A DNA stretch of 64,000 nucleotides from Acorus gramineus. Lineage: Eukaryota; Streptophyta; Magnoliopsida; Acorales; Acoraceae. Below, one piece after another: positions 13,284 to 25,381 of this stretch. Made by a program: the position numbers and the translations under genes. The notes under the pieces are model-generated. The model had not been told where the DNA came from. It saw nothing but the letters and a program-made list of their open reading frames with translations, and made no database searches. Position 1 is the stretch's first letter, and every line of letters begins with the position of its first letter. The stretch lies in contig CM060848.1 in assembly GCA_030737835.1 (NCBI GenBank), positions 19,197,309 through 19,261,308 of the forward strand. The letters are read 5' to 3'.

Positions 13284-14182
13284 TAAGCCATTATTCCGAC
13301 ACCATTTCAGTGCTTGGGACCAACTACTCCACATTGTCTCCACTGCACAAATGAATCCCCACTCTCCAGCTGTTCCATGACATGGACTCTACCCCATATA
13401 TATATCACATTATAACGAAATATATGGTGTCCGATGCACCAAGGTCGTGTCGAAGTATATCATGCATGTGAATATGCACCCAACAGTGGAGATGATATGG
13501 AAAGAAGGACTGCATGCATTACATCCAAAAACACAGGCACATTGTTTGAAAAATCTGAAACAACAGACACCATCTCATCCCACTAACGAGTAATGGAGCA
13601 GAATTGTCCCATTCATGCCCACAAAGATCAGATCCCTATGACTGTATCCAACTAGTACAGAAGAAAAAAAAAAGTTTTTAAAAGTTCACAATATCTTTAT
13701 GACTTTATCCACATTTTGTCTTTCAGAAACATAGTGGGTCAGTTTGATAACTTTAAATCAGAAGAAAAAAAAAATCTAATATTCCAATTATAATAGATTT
13801 TGTAGAATGCAAAATTTGATATACGATGTTAAGGAATGAACACTAAAATGAAGGATTTAAACACAATTTTTTTAGATATTATTCCAACGTAATGATAATG
13901 AGAATGAATGTTAAAAAGAGATGGTATCTTTACGTGAAAATCCTCTCCTCTGCATGACATAGTGGGGGTATCATACTAGAAGGATTTCCATCCAACGCAT
14001 ACTCCACATTGTTTGGTGTCCATGGAAGAGGAGCTCATCTTTTATAGGTCAACTTGGAATATTTGGCTTTTTCTTCCACTCAAATGTTTGAACTTTGAAG
14101 TATACTTTTTTTCCCATATATTTATGTATCTTAATTTATACGTATCCTCGATGACCTAGTGATAAACGGAACACCTCCCCCT

Positions 14183-14278
14183 GGAGGGGACCTTGCATCA
14201 AGTCATAATGCTTGTACACAATGCAACCTTGGAGGGGACCTTGCATCAAGTCATAATGCTTGTACACAATGCAACCTC
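14183..14278 (+). repeat. 48-bp tandem duplication
   Basis: Two adjacent 48-bp copies beginning GGAGGGGACCTTGCATCAAG differ at one base (47 of 48 identical), so the duplication is recent. Just upstream, TGACCTAGTGATAAACGG resembles the A box of tRNA-derived SINEs, but no B box was found. Confidence 0.85.
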
Positions 14279-15066
14279 ACTAAACTGGTTTAGTGAGCCA
14301 ATCGAATATAGTACTAGTATTCTGATCCACTGAGTGTTAGTTACTTTATACCTATTAAGGACTCTGTATCTAGTCTTTATGTTTGAAAAATGTGTGCACA
14401 ATTCCATTGGATTGGTTTAGTAGTTCTATATTTTCACAATTAATACATTATGAATCTAAAATGACCTAAACCTTTATAATACTAGTCCTAAACCTTTACA
14501 GTACTAGTCTTTTTTTTCTTTTTTTTTTGGTGTAACTTTATAATACTAGTCTTGATATGACCCACTCCCACTGTTAAAGACTTTGCATCTAATCTTCAAT
14601 TGACCCATCAACTTTTAAAAAAAAAACAAATAAACTTTTATCTGGTGGGGTTATTCTAAAAGCTCATTTATACAACTATATCATATCAGGAGGCCCTTTA
14701 TGCGACCAGACTCCATCAATTTTTTTTTTTTTTTTAAAAATGATATGTCCAACCCAATTGCAGGCTCAATTAGAGTTCACACTGATTTTTTTAAATCATA
14801 TACTATCTAATTGAAATACATGCAGTTATATAACATGAAATATATACCAAGATAAATTAGTATATTTTTTTCGTATTGAAAAAATAAAAAAAAAATTGCG
14901 TTATATACTATGATAGTACAATATATACTGCGTTATCATAATTTATGGAGTTGCAAAAAACACTGAGTGTATTAGCGTTAAAAAAAATCAACTTTTAAGT
15001 GGTGGAACCCAATAAAAACCATGTGATAACAATAAATTTTTTTAAAAATTTATTAAATTTTTTTTA

Positions 15067-15612
15067 ACCCCCCCGTTTGGGGTGTGACATAGGGTTATTT
15101 GCCTTTGATAGTTATACTGGGATAGATAACAATCCATGCTGAATAGGTAAATTTTTGTTTGGTTGTCTTTTCTATTATTCTCATTGGGAAACGTAAAATT
15201 GATCTTTTTGTTGTTTGGTTCACCTTGAATAAAGTAATGATAAGTGGTAGATAAGAGATGGATAAGAGTTTATAACTTTTTAAATGACAACTATACCCCT
15301 GCATAAATTATTTGTGTTTAGGAATAAGTATGAGAGATGTGTGTGTGATATGATAGATGTGACAGTTTTTGAAATGCGTGCAGAGAGTGTTAGATTAGAT
15401 AAAAATTTTAAAATAACAGAAAAGAGTATTTTTATCTATTGGCATAGATAAACCCTGATAAACAACTCCACCATTTTCTTATAATAGTTATCATGTCTTA
15501 TCCTAACTTATCCAGACATAGTTATTAAGGTTTATTCTTTTCAAACAAATAGCTGTTTGAGAGCTATTCTACTGTATTTCTATGATTTATGCTCCACCGC
15601 AAACGGGGGTCG
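15067..15612. mobile_element. MITE with CCCCCGTTTG ends
   Basis: The left end reads CCCCCCGTTTGGGGTG. The right end, read inward, gives GACCCCCGTTTGCGGTG. The body is AT-rich, about 545 bp, with no coding. The target-site duplication is unclear, so exact limits may be a few bases off. It resembles hAT or Harbinger MITEs. Confidence 0.55.
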
Positions 15613-16650
15613 TGTGTGAGAGACTCTGCAGCATATTATATAACACTTGTATACCACAATAAAAAAGTATATTTATGGGCCTATATATGCTTGACACGTT
15701 TGATTCAATTACAGACCAAATATTTCCTTTCTTTTTTTTTTGTCTTGAATTGATGATGCATGATCGTTATCCTTCTCGTTGACGTTCAGTTATTGCGGCT
15801 GTTGCTATGATATTGTACATATGTGGTTGAGCAATCAAAAGTCGTTTGACGACATGAAAAAATTATAAAAGAAGATTGGAATGGCATTTTTCATTTGTTG
15901 TGGCTTCACTGTGATGTTGTTTATGAAGATTGGGGTCCACCTTGGCTACTTGTGTGTGTTGAATTCGAACTCAATGCGCATCGTCTCTCAATGAAAAGGG
16001 AAGTGTTAGATACACTCAGTTCTCATTTGCAATCTCAATTAACTATAAAAACTAATAGTTTACTAATAGAGTATATATATTATTCTAATTTAATATATAT
16101 TTCATTAAAAAAATTTTAAAAAATATTTGTTGGTTTACCTATATATATACTTTCACTTTTCATAATAGTATCTATTCCATTAGGTGAATATATATATTTA
16201 AAAAAAAAAATTAAAACGGTTGATACTGCAAAGAAGACTAGACATATCATTTTCCTAAAAAGTAAAGAGCACTGATACACTCAATTTGATTTTTATAGTC
16301 CCATAGTATAGCACAGTGCATACTACATTATCATAACGTGTGAACTTCATCACAATATATAGAACTACAATTTATAACTCTGATTACAGCCCTATAATGA
16401 GCGTGCATTGCATATGCTTCAATTAAAATACATAAACAAAATTAAAAAGTAAGGTACACTTGAGAATTCAAAATAAATAAAATTAGAGGCAATCTTATTT
16501 TTAACCTCCATACATGTTTTATTTAAAGAACCACAAAGAAATATAAAATTAATATGCATCCTTATTTTTTTTATTTTTTTTTTAATATATACATACAACG
16601 AGAATGCAAGTAACTGAATAATCATATGAATGAATAAATAACAACTACTA

Positions 16651-16672
16651 CTACTACTACTACTCCCATCAC
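16651..16672 (+). repeat. (CTA)n microsatellite
   Basis: Seven or so ACT/CTA trinucleotide units lie just left of the MITE at 16690. No gene overlaps it. Confidence 0.8.
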
Positions 16673-16689
16673 TGCTTAGGCAATAGCTT

Positions 16690-17128
16690 TCCCAGTTTGA
16701 AACCGGAATAAGCCCCCAAATAACCTTGGATAAAAGGGAATAAGGGATAAAAGATACTTGAAAACATAGAATAACTAATGATAAAGCATGCCAGAATAAA
16801 CAGACATAAAGTGATATATAGATTTCAACCAACCTGGAATTAAAGTTATCATAGGTTATTCTACCAAAAAAATATGTGGGCCCACTATCAAATCAACTGT
16901 CATCATCTCTTATAAATCACATGTCAAATCAACTATCATTATTTTTTTACCTTTTATAAATGATTATCTATACTTTATTCGCATTTTACCTAAATAACAA
17001 AACATTTATTCTTACGTTCACCAACGAGAATAATTCAAAATACAACCAAACACAAAATCACTTTATCCTCACTTATGTCAGAATAAATGTATACCAAAAA
17101 ATAAGTCATATTCCTGTTTCAAACGGGT
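16690..17128 (+). mobile_element. Tourist-like MITE, family B copy 1
   Basis: Left end CCAGTTTGAAACCGGAATA and right end read inward CCCGTTTGAAACAGGAATA are inverted repeats. The interior closely matches the element at 57723, with shared blocks such as TATGTGGGCCCACTRTCAAA, AACATTTATTCTTACGTT and CCAACGAGAATAATTCAAAA. The small ORFs inside both copies are by-products of this repeat. Confidence 0.72.
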
Positions 17129-17654
17129 GCCGGATTCAAAAATCCCTACATCTTGCCTAAAACTTCCCCTGGCAACTATTTCTCATGTAAATGTATCAAC
17201 ACAAAATCCATAGTATTCATGGATTCTTGGAATCCATTATGGAAAATGTTATCGCTAGTCACTCCTGAAGTCAATTTACATGCATACATTTTTTATGTTT
17301 TTCCTAATTGAGTATATAATGCATCAAGTGATTTTATATACTGCATTCCATGACATGATGGACCGTAGAAATTACTGCAAAAGTGTTAATAGTCTAGTGT
17401 GAAAGAGCCCATCAATTGTTAATAAAGCAAAATTCCTTCACATGCTTGTGCGAGCAGAAACCCAAAACAAGCAAATATGGACTGGAACTCCATTGACTTC
17501 ACTGACTCAGGTAAAAATCTTTCAATTTAAGTTACATGAGATATTTCACTCTTTTCAGAACCTTGTTGCAAACTAACTCACAAAAATTTATTTTACATCA
17601 ACATACCAGCACATGATGCTTTTCTCCTCCCCCACCTCTTCCAGCACATCAGCG

Positions 17655-20600
17655 TCACTCCAGACGTTCCATCTGTTATAAAAGGGGGAAAACAAAAGGA
17701 AATCTATATTCAGAAACATTACAGGGCATTGAAACTGAAACTTTTTTTTTTTTTTTTTTGAGAAAAGGTAAATCTTGTTACTGACACTTTCATTACTAAA
17801 AATATATTACAAATCCGAATTGGGGATGAGAGGATTCAGAGAAAAAACAAGAAGAAAAAAAAAATCATGGCACAAAAACAAAAGACACGGGGGTTTGGAT
17901 GATCAGTAGACGTGGTATCTACCAATTACTGAAACTTAACTTCTTAACTTCTTCAACCAATACATTATTAGGATTTTGAAAGACAAGATTGGAAGCACTC
18001 AGAAACAATAGGAAAACATTTGCCAGAGTTACCTTCCAAAGCCCATCATTTAGATAATGCATATTGTCCACACCGATTCCTTTGTTAATAGCCCTTCTGC
18101 AGTGAAGCAATTCAATAAACAAATCAAAAGGCAATACCATAAAAAGAGCTCTTGTCCATTTTCTTAATATATAAATTTGATATCACCTCAAGAATTCATC
18201 ATATTCTCAGATATTTGTATCCTTCCAGACCAAAATATTATACTAGTAAATAAGCCATATTGTATCCTTTTCTTAAATGCAATATAAATACACAGCCAAC
18301 TTTGTTCTGTTCAAGTTTACATGAAATTATTTATGATTTTTATTTAATGTAATTAAGAACATCCACAGAGTAAATGTCAGATTCATCGACATACCAGAGT
18401 GAATAAAAAGAAATATGCTATTTAGAAAAAGAAAAAAATATTTTTCTTAAAAAAAAAACTTTTAATAGATCTAAGAGCTTGGTTTAAATACATATTCAGG
18501 GTGAGAATTATATTGTTAGATAGGGATGGAGCATTTTCTTGTAGAGTATGGCTTTGGGGGTAAATCTAAGTCTATGAGATAAATACACTAACTATTTTAT
18601 AGAGTGCATCTCAGTTTGGGTGTTTTCCAATTTAATAAATCTAATGAACAGCCCATTCTAAAAAATAAAATAACAAAAAAAAAAAAAAAAAACTGTAGCC
18701 ACAGAAATTATCCAGGCAGTTGAAGGAATAAGTATAAGTTCATCTTTTGACTGTGTAGAAGGTAATTACGGTGGAGATAGACCACTGGGTAAGCAGCATG
18801 CATCTTTTGTAGAATAATATGAAAATGCTACATTAATAAATGACCTTTAGGTGAGTTTAAAACATCAAAGCAGATTCACTAAGAGAGTGTGCATATGACT
18901 CTAACAAAGCAGTGTGACAGGACAGTATGTGTCAGCACACACAAAGATGATGGGAAATTAGACAGAAAGATTAAAATAATTGCTAGTTTTACCAGATTTG
19001 CTTGTCTATTTTTAGTTTTATTAAAAAGCTGATAATTGACTTGCTCTTTTCTTATGTTTCTATAATGAAGTTTTTAATGTAACAAGAAATGTTTCAAACC
19101 TAACCATATACATGTTACATTAGAATAGTTCATAAATTATTTGGAGACTTATTACAGCCATATCCACCGTGTCTAGGGAGTTGACTGATCTGCTAGAGGC
19201 TTATGCAACCTGGAATGAAATCCCTCATAATATAGTTATTTTTGAAGTCCATTCAGATAGAGGCAAGTAGTGAACTAGGCTTATATGGATATGTGAAAGT
19301 TTTGGGTGCACATTAACCACGTAACTATATTTCAAACTAGTAGTGGCATTACTAGACAGGGATACAATAGTAAGAGAAAGGGTAATATAGCTATTCTCCA
19401 GAAGTCAAGGAACAAGAATGCATTCCAAAAGAATTCTCCTCCAAGATAAGCAAATAAGGTAACTGTGCCCAGGAAGATACATATTCAGATTTGAAGTTGA
19501 AATCTTTTTTTTAAAAAAAATTTAAGTGCAGTGCCTCGCACACAATCGCAAAAGGTTATAATAAGAAAGGATAACTTACATGTCTTTGGCCGACAGTTTT
19601 GTAAATCCAATTGCCAGAGCATGTTGCTTTCCTTCTGCCATTATGGCCTGAAAAGTCCACAAATTATACAGCTATATGCATAGCTAAAAAATTCACGACT
19701 AAATTGACAATTAAATACAAGATATGAACAAAATATTATCTTTGAAAAATGCTCAAAGTGCATATTGGTAATTTGGTATACAGTCCTCACCACAGGAGTT
19801 TCTTCAAGAACCTCATCATCCAGAACACCACCTGGAGATGTCAGACCAGGACACATTATGTTTGCACCGGAAAGAACAAATTTGATAGCGCCCCTGTCTA
19901 CTTGTAATTTTTTCATTATATCTGGATCTGCAAAGAAAGACAAAATATAAGAAAAAACAATGAAAGATAAAATTAAGAATATCTTTCAGAATTAGATAAT
20001 CAGATCATTCATTAATCATATTCAATTCAGAATGAGTTAACCAAATGTCTAAATTGGTCCATAGCTATTTTGTTCCGTTGAGTGCCTGAGTGCCTTCTGG
20101 GAACCAGGAGTGGGGGATCCTATAACATCTATGGTTTTCGAGATTAATTTCCCTGTGTTAACTGGAAAACAATGAAAGAAAAGGGAAGTTGAAAACTTCT
20201 CTATATTGATATTCTACTCATTTTCTTTAGGCAGTGGACCAAGCTAAGAGTCAAATAACCGCAGCTATTCCTAAAAAGTAAAAGGAACGGAACTTAATCA
20301 TGATAAGACTCCAAAGTTACAAGTGAAGATGAGCGGATGTACACTGATGAAGAAGTCGCAGAGTTGGCATGTAAGGACCATCACGAATATTGAAAAATAA
20401 TGGAACATTGTTCACCACCACCAGATTCAAATGATTTTGGCTGTAAGAATAAAATGGAAAAACACATCAGAACTAATCTAAAATTGAGATTTACAGCCGT
20501 TCACACGGTTATAAAAAAATGCCCTTCCCTAAGCATGCTCCAGGTTATAGAAAAAACAAAGGTGAGCTGTATTAAAATGAAATTTAAATGTCCAGGCATG

Positions 20601-22061
20601 TATGTCTATTCTAACCATCTGCTAATATTACAAGTTTGAAGTTTCTCTCTCAAGAAATAAACATGTATACAAAAAAGGAAATGAAGTACCACCACATCCA
20701 AGATGAGCACACACAACATTGGAAACTGTATATTTTCATCAAAGTGCTGATAATAAAATTGCCAACAAGGGAAAAAAACACATCCAAATAAAATAACATC
20801 TACTTTTCTTGTCAAGAACAAATAGATAATAAATGAAATCAAACCATTTCACAACAATAAGTGGAGATTTCTTTGGAAGTAGATCCTCCAGCACAGGTTC
20901 AAGGCCTGGGTACTGCAAGATAAGAGGAAACCTCTTGTCAGAAGGACTTTTCTTGGAGGAGCAACCATAAAAAACAGTGAACATCTATGATCATAGACCC
21001 CAACCTCATCAGCAATGCTTTGCCGAATCTTCCGCTGAACGGATGACTTCACTTGATTTTGGGCTGATACATCCTCTAAAGAAAACCTGTGAAATTAAAA
21101 TCAGTGGACATTAAAAAAAGAATTCAGCATTTGAAACTGACAAAGTTGTCTTTTAAGGCTTGTTTCCTGCACCAGCCTATCTAGTAACTAAGGATGCATA
21201 TTAACAATGCCATACTAGTATAATTATCTATATCCATGCTAGAATAGCTAACGTTGCTACCCAAACAAGGGCTTAATGAAGGTGAGGTTTTGCAATTAAC
21301 CATAATAAATGATGCAGAAAAGGCGAGAAAAATGCTAAAATATCTTTCCAACATAAGGAAGAATCAAGAATCAACATATACAGAAAAAATGGGAAGGAAA
21401 GGGGAAAACTTGTTCAATCAAGTGCAATCCAATAATTAAATGTAAATGCTGCAAACCAATGCAAAGAACCGAAGCCAAACCCAAACAAGGTGGGAGAATG
21501 TGCGTCCATAGGCCATATCATACCCTCCATGTCTCCAACTATCAATAACCACAAAAGTTTACCCAGACATCTATAGAGCGCAAACATATTTCTATTCAAT
21601 TATACTTCTATTCCAATGGAATACAATCCAATTACACATAGTTACAGATCTTGTTTCTTGAGATATTTATTCACATCCAAAGCAATCCTCTTTTACATGA
21701 TCTCAAACAGTTCACCATTACCGAAATCCAAAATTTCCAGATAATACTCCACAAAAGCCCTAACCAAAACCAAATCCTCAAAAAAACAAAAATGTCCAAG
21801 AGTAATGCAACCGTTCATCATCACTTCCATCACACGTATCATACACGCCACAGAATCCGATCGATCAACCGCGTTTAAAACAAACTGTGACGACGAGCAA
21901 CAATTTGATGCAACGAATTCATAAAACAAATGGAATATTGGGGGGCGGGGGGAGGAAAAACTATTCAACTCAAAGCAAGAAAGATGAATCGATCAAAAAC
22001 CCTAGATTACGATCGTTAAAAAACAGAAAAATAGGGCACGAAACACTCACTTTTTGAACAT
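17655..22061 (-). CDS. MCTS1: MCTS1 (MCT-1) homologue, PUA-domain translation factor
   Basis: Eight exons on the minus strand: 22061-22051, 21086-21005, 20912-20845, 20440-20343, 19927-19791, 19647-19580, 18096-18033 and 17672-17655. All have GT-AG borders in frame and give 181 residues, the same length as human MCTS1. The first exon is only 11 nt (MFK plus two bases) and the last encodes MERLE. Motifs include [51 protein letters not shown] and [17 protein letters not shown]. The N-terminal half is the pre-PUA fold and the C-terminal half (about 92-172) a PUA RNA-binding domain. In animals MCTS1 pairs with DENR on the 40S subunit in re-initiation and ribosome recycling, and the same role is expected here. 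Intron 1 (964 bp) and intron 6 (1483 bp) are long; intron 7 carries a LINE insertion. Confidence 0.95.
17744..17927 (-). mobile_element. 5'-truncated LINE with 10-bp target duplication in MCTS1 intron 7
   Basis: A 184-bp insert ends, on the minus strand, in TTTACCTTTTCTC followed by a poly(A) of about 16 (T-run on plus from 17744). It is bounded by perfect copies of ACTGAAACTT at 17734-17743 and 17928-17937. Poly(A) plus a direct target-site duplication shows L1-type retroposition. It lies in the same orientation as the host gene, between exons 7 and 8. Confidence 0.75.
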
Positions 22062-22127
22062 TTTCTATGGAGAGGCTGACGAGGGCAGCAGACAAGCAGC
22101 GTGTGAATAGTTTTATACTTTGGATGG

Positions 22128-22146
22128 CTCGGTCTTATAAAGCCCT
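22128..22146 (-). promoter_or_regulatory. TATA-like box of MCTS1
   Basis: On the minus strand GGGCTTTATAAGACC lies about 75 bp upstream of the MCTS1 ATG. That places a transcription start near 22105 with a leader of about 45 nt. This is a position-based call. Confidence 0.45.
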
Positions 22147-22240
22147 TTTATGCTCGCTGTGGGTTTTATAAGCGTGTTGTTAACACAGGTTTTTTTTTTT
22201 TTTTTCTGCTCCACTTCGAGTCCATGGAAATTTTAGCTGA

Positions 22241-22683
22241 GCCCTAGTTTTGAACGGAAATAAACCTTATTTTTAAGTATACATTTATTTTGATGTAAGT
22301 GAGGATAAAATGATTATGTATTTGATCGTGTTTTGAATTATTTTTATTGATAAATGTAAGAATAATTTTTTTATTGTTTGAATAAAATGTGAATAAAGTA
22401 TGGATAAATATTTATAAAATATGAAAAAATAATGATAATTGATTTGACATGTGATTTTATATTAGTTATGACGGTTGATTTGACAGTGGGTCTACATATT
22501 ATTTGGATAGAATAACTTAGAATAACTTTAATTCCAGGGGTTGGTTAGAATCCATATACCACTTTATACCAATTTATTATAGCATACTTTATCCCTACCT
22601 ATTCTATGTTTCCAAACATCCAAAATCCCTTATTTTCTTTTATACTATGTTATCTGAACCCTGATTCCGTTCCAAACAAGAGC
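22241..22683 (-). mobile_element. Tourist-like MITE, family B copy 2 (inverted), upstream of MCTS1
   Basis: The ends are GCCCTAGTTTTGAACGGAAATA and, read inward from the right, GCTCTTGTTTGGAACGGAAT. The interior is the reverse of the 57723 copy, with blocks such as TTTGACAGTGGGTC and GGTTGGTTAGAATCCATAT. TTA follows on the right; the left target is altered. It starts about 180 bp upstream of the MCTS1 ATG, so it sits at or just behind the promoter. Confidence 0.7.
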
Positions 22684-23082
22684 TTAGAAAATCAATGGAG
22701 CATACAAGCGTTTAATGAGATATATGCATCGACAGAAATCATTAAAGCATTTGTTTCATTTTGTATAAAAGCATATAATTCATTTAGGTATATTATTTTT
22801 AAAAAATTTAAAACATATGTATACTAAAATTAGGACTGAAAATAGGGTTGTACATAACATTATTCTTTTATAAAGTATCAAACTTTTTTTCACAAAAAAA
22901 AAAAAAAAAAATTGTTTTAAGAGCACTGATGTATTCTATCTGTTTTATAGCTTCAATTACAATATCATACATTGTGATAATGCATCATATTTGTTGTGTT
23001 ATCGGTATCATAGTATATGAGTTTTATAATAGTGGATAATGTAAATTTTTTATTATATTTTCAAAACAATAAAAGGTTAAAA

Positions 23083-23558
23083 ATATATGCATGCCTGCAA
23101 ACTTGAATAATCACATATAAGTCTCTGTGAAAGTTGGGGCAAACACATGAATCCCTGAAAACTCACAAAAATATAATTATCATGCTCCGGTTAAAATTTC
23201 ATTCAAATTTGACATAATATTATATCACCATATAATTGTGTAGAAGTTATAGTCTTCTTGAATAATCATAAAAATAAATTAATCCATGCCAAGATCATAT
23301 TATCCTTGTAAAACTTTTTATGTTTCTTCATTTCTATTGAGGTATTGATTGAAAATGGTTAAAAATTTAAGAATAATTTAAATCATTTCATGGTTATAGG
23401 TTAAAGTTAAGCAGGGTAGGTTGGGTTATAATTATTTTTTGTTGAAACCAGATATGTATATGGGTTTTTGTGAGTTTTCAAAGACTTGTACGTCTACCCT
23501 AACTTTGATAAAGATTTATATGGGATTACCCATGTTTACAAGGACTTAGATGTCTTTA
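23083..23558. mobile_element. long-TIR MITE, copy 1
   Basis: The left arm (about 23083-23172) and right arm (about 23470-23558) are inverted relatives about 90 bp long. They share AACTCACAAAAA near the inner edge, ATATAARTCT in the middle and a GCAAAC or GTAAAC run near the outer edge. The centre is AT-rich and non-coding. It belongs to the same family as the element at 23857. Long arms with no coding suggest a Mutator-like or other long-TIR non-autonomous element; the target site was not resolved. Confidence 0.6.
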
Positions 23559-23856
23559 ACTCAACAATAAAAGATATATTATTGTATATGAGGCCTCAAT
23601 GAGAATTGTATAATTAAAAAAAGCCAGGAGAGGGCGTATAATTAAAAAAAGCTAGTGCAAACTGTAATTTGGCTATACAAGAGCCTGGACATATCATTTT
23701 ACTTGTTTAAAAATGACTAATTTGGAGATAATATATAATTTTGAGTTTTAATAGATAAAAAACTGTGTGCAACAGCACTCAAAAATTTAAAACATACACG
23801 TATTATCCATAACATTTTATATTTTATAACGAAGGGCCGAACCATAAGTACTAGCA

Positions 23857-24490
23857 TTTAAGACACTTACGTCCCTACAAATATGGGAATTCTATATAAG
23901 TCATTGTCAAACTTGAGACAAATGTATAAATTCTTAAAAACTCACAAAAATTTATATACACCCCTGCTATCAATAAAGGCTAACCAAAACCCGACCGAAT
24001 TTAATTTTTTGAATGGGCCCTAGGCGAAATTTTAAAGTAAGGCCCCATATATTATGTTTTTAAAAAATCTAGATTGTTTTAATCTTGCACTAATATATAA
24101 TAATTTAAATTAAGACATTATACAATATCATATGCACTTAATAAAACAAAAAATAAAATAAATTTTAAAAATTGAAATGTCAATTGGATTATAGTTGGAG
24201 AAATTTAGGAAAAAGAAAAATATTTTAAGAGAATATCAAACAGATTGAAAAAGTTTATTGAAATGGATTAAGTAAAGTAACACATTTCACTATATTTATA
24301 GGGACCATAATGTCTATAAAATTACATGGTGATGAATATTCTAATAATATTCTATTAAATTTGAATGAAAATTTAACTCACTAATGATATTTGGGTTTTT
24401 ATGAGTTTGCATGGACCTGTATGTCTACCCTAACTTTAACAGAGATTTATACGAGAATGATCATACTTACATGGAGGTAGATGCCTTTGA
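23857..24490. mobile_element. long-TIR MITE, copy 2, abutting NADK3 promoter
   Basis: The arms match the copy at 23083. The left arm carries TAAGACACTTACGTCC and AAAAACTCACAAAAAT. The right arm read inward carries AAAGGCATCTACCTCC, GTTAGGGTAGACATACA and AACTCATAAAAACCC. The right end lies about 97 bp before the NADK3 start codon, so the element probably supplies part of that gene's promoter or leader. Confidence 0.6.
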
Positions 24491-24586
24491 ACCCTTCTTT
24501 AAATTGTATCATAAACGTAATCTATCTATCATCGTCCCCCTTCAATCTCATAAATCACTACATCAAGACCACGCCCGGAAAAAGAA

Positions 24587-25327
24587 ATGTCGACCAGACG
24601 ACGAGTGCTTCTGCTCCTGAAACCCTTCGACGTCTACCCACCTCGCGCGCGGGCGGCCGCGCCATCCTCTCCTCCTCTCGCCCGCCCCGCCAATCCCCAG
24701 GTGCCACTCCCCCCCCCCCCCCCCCAACAAACCCACACGCACTTCTCCTGTTCGTCCATATAACCCACTGACCCACAATGTCCCCATTGCGCGTTCAAGG
24801 TGCGCAAGTACCTGGACGACAGGTGCAAGGTCCACAGAGGGGCCATCGATTCCTGCCAAGGCGTGCTTCGGCGGAAGACCGTCGACTGGGAGGTCGTCAT
24901 GCGCGACGAGTTGTCGCGGCCGATCAGCCACGTCGATCTCGTCATCACCATCGGCGGGGACGGCACGCTCTTGCGCGCCAGCCACTTCATGGACGGGTCT
25001 GTCCCCGTCGTCGGGGTCAATTCAGATCCCACGAAAGCTGAGGAGGTGATGATGATTGAATTGGACTTTGTTTTGGTTTTTGTTGTGTTAGTTAGTTTGA
25101 TTAATTGGTTAATGAGTGTGTTTGGGATCATGTGATTTTAAAACAGAGCAATGTGGGCCATTTCAAAGATCGAGATTCACCCTACTAGGTCAGCTTAAAC
25201 ACCTGTGAATGGGTATCATTAGAGTTGTAAAGAGCATCTATATTTAGGATCATAGCTCTTTTTGAGTTTAAAGAAGCTCTCTTTTAGTTTATTATTTTGG
25301 TAGGTGTCAAGCAATAAAGAAATTTTC

Positions 25328-25381
<54 letters not shown>

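Larger units (their letters stand above)
6141..17654. other. gene-poor, repeat-rich interval between MATE and MCTS1 genes
   Basis: No complete gene is recognised. The interval holds the elements listed separately (an LTR-like patch, MITEs at 13054, 15067 and 16690, a LINE tail at 12709, a 48-bp duplication at 14183) plus AT-rich DNA. A short stretch with coding-like frames lies at 6826-7150. Short ORFs elsewhere have low-complexity or ordinary random composition. Confidence 0.6.

Noticed and set aside
16960-17160. Small ORF shared with 57778-58122 (TFTNENNSK)
   Set aside because: Both lie inside family B MITEs; the similarity is that of the element, not of a gene.
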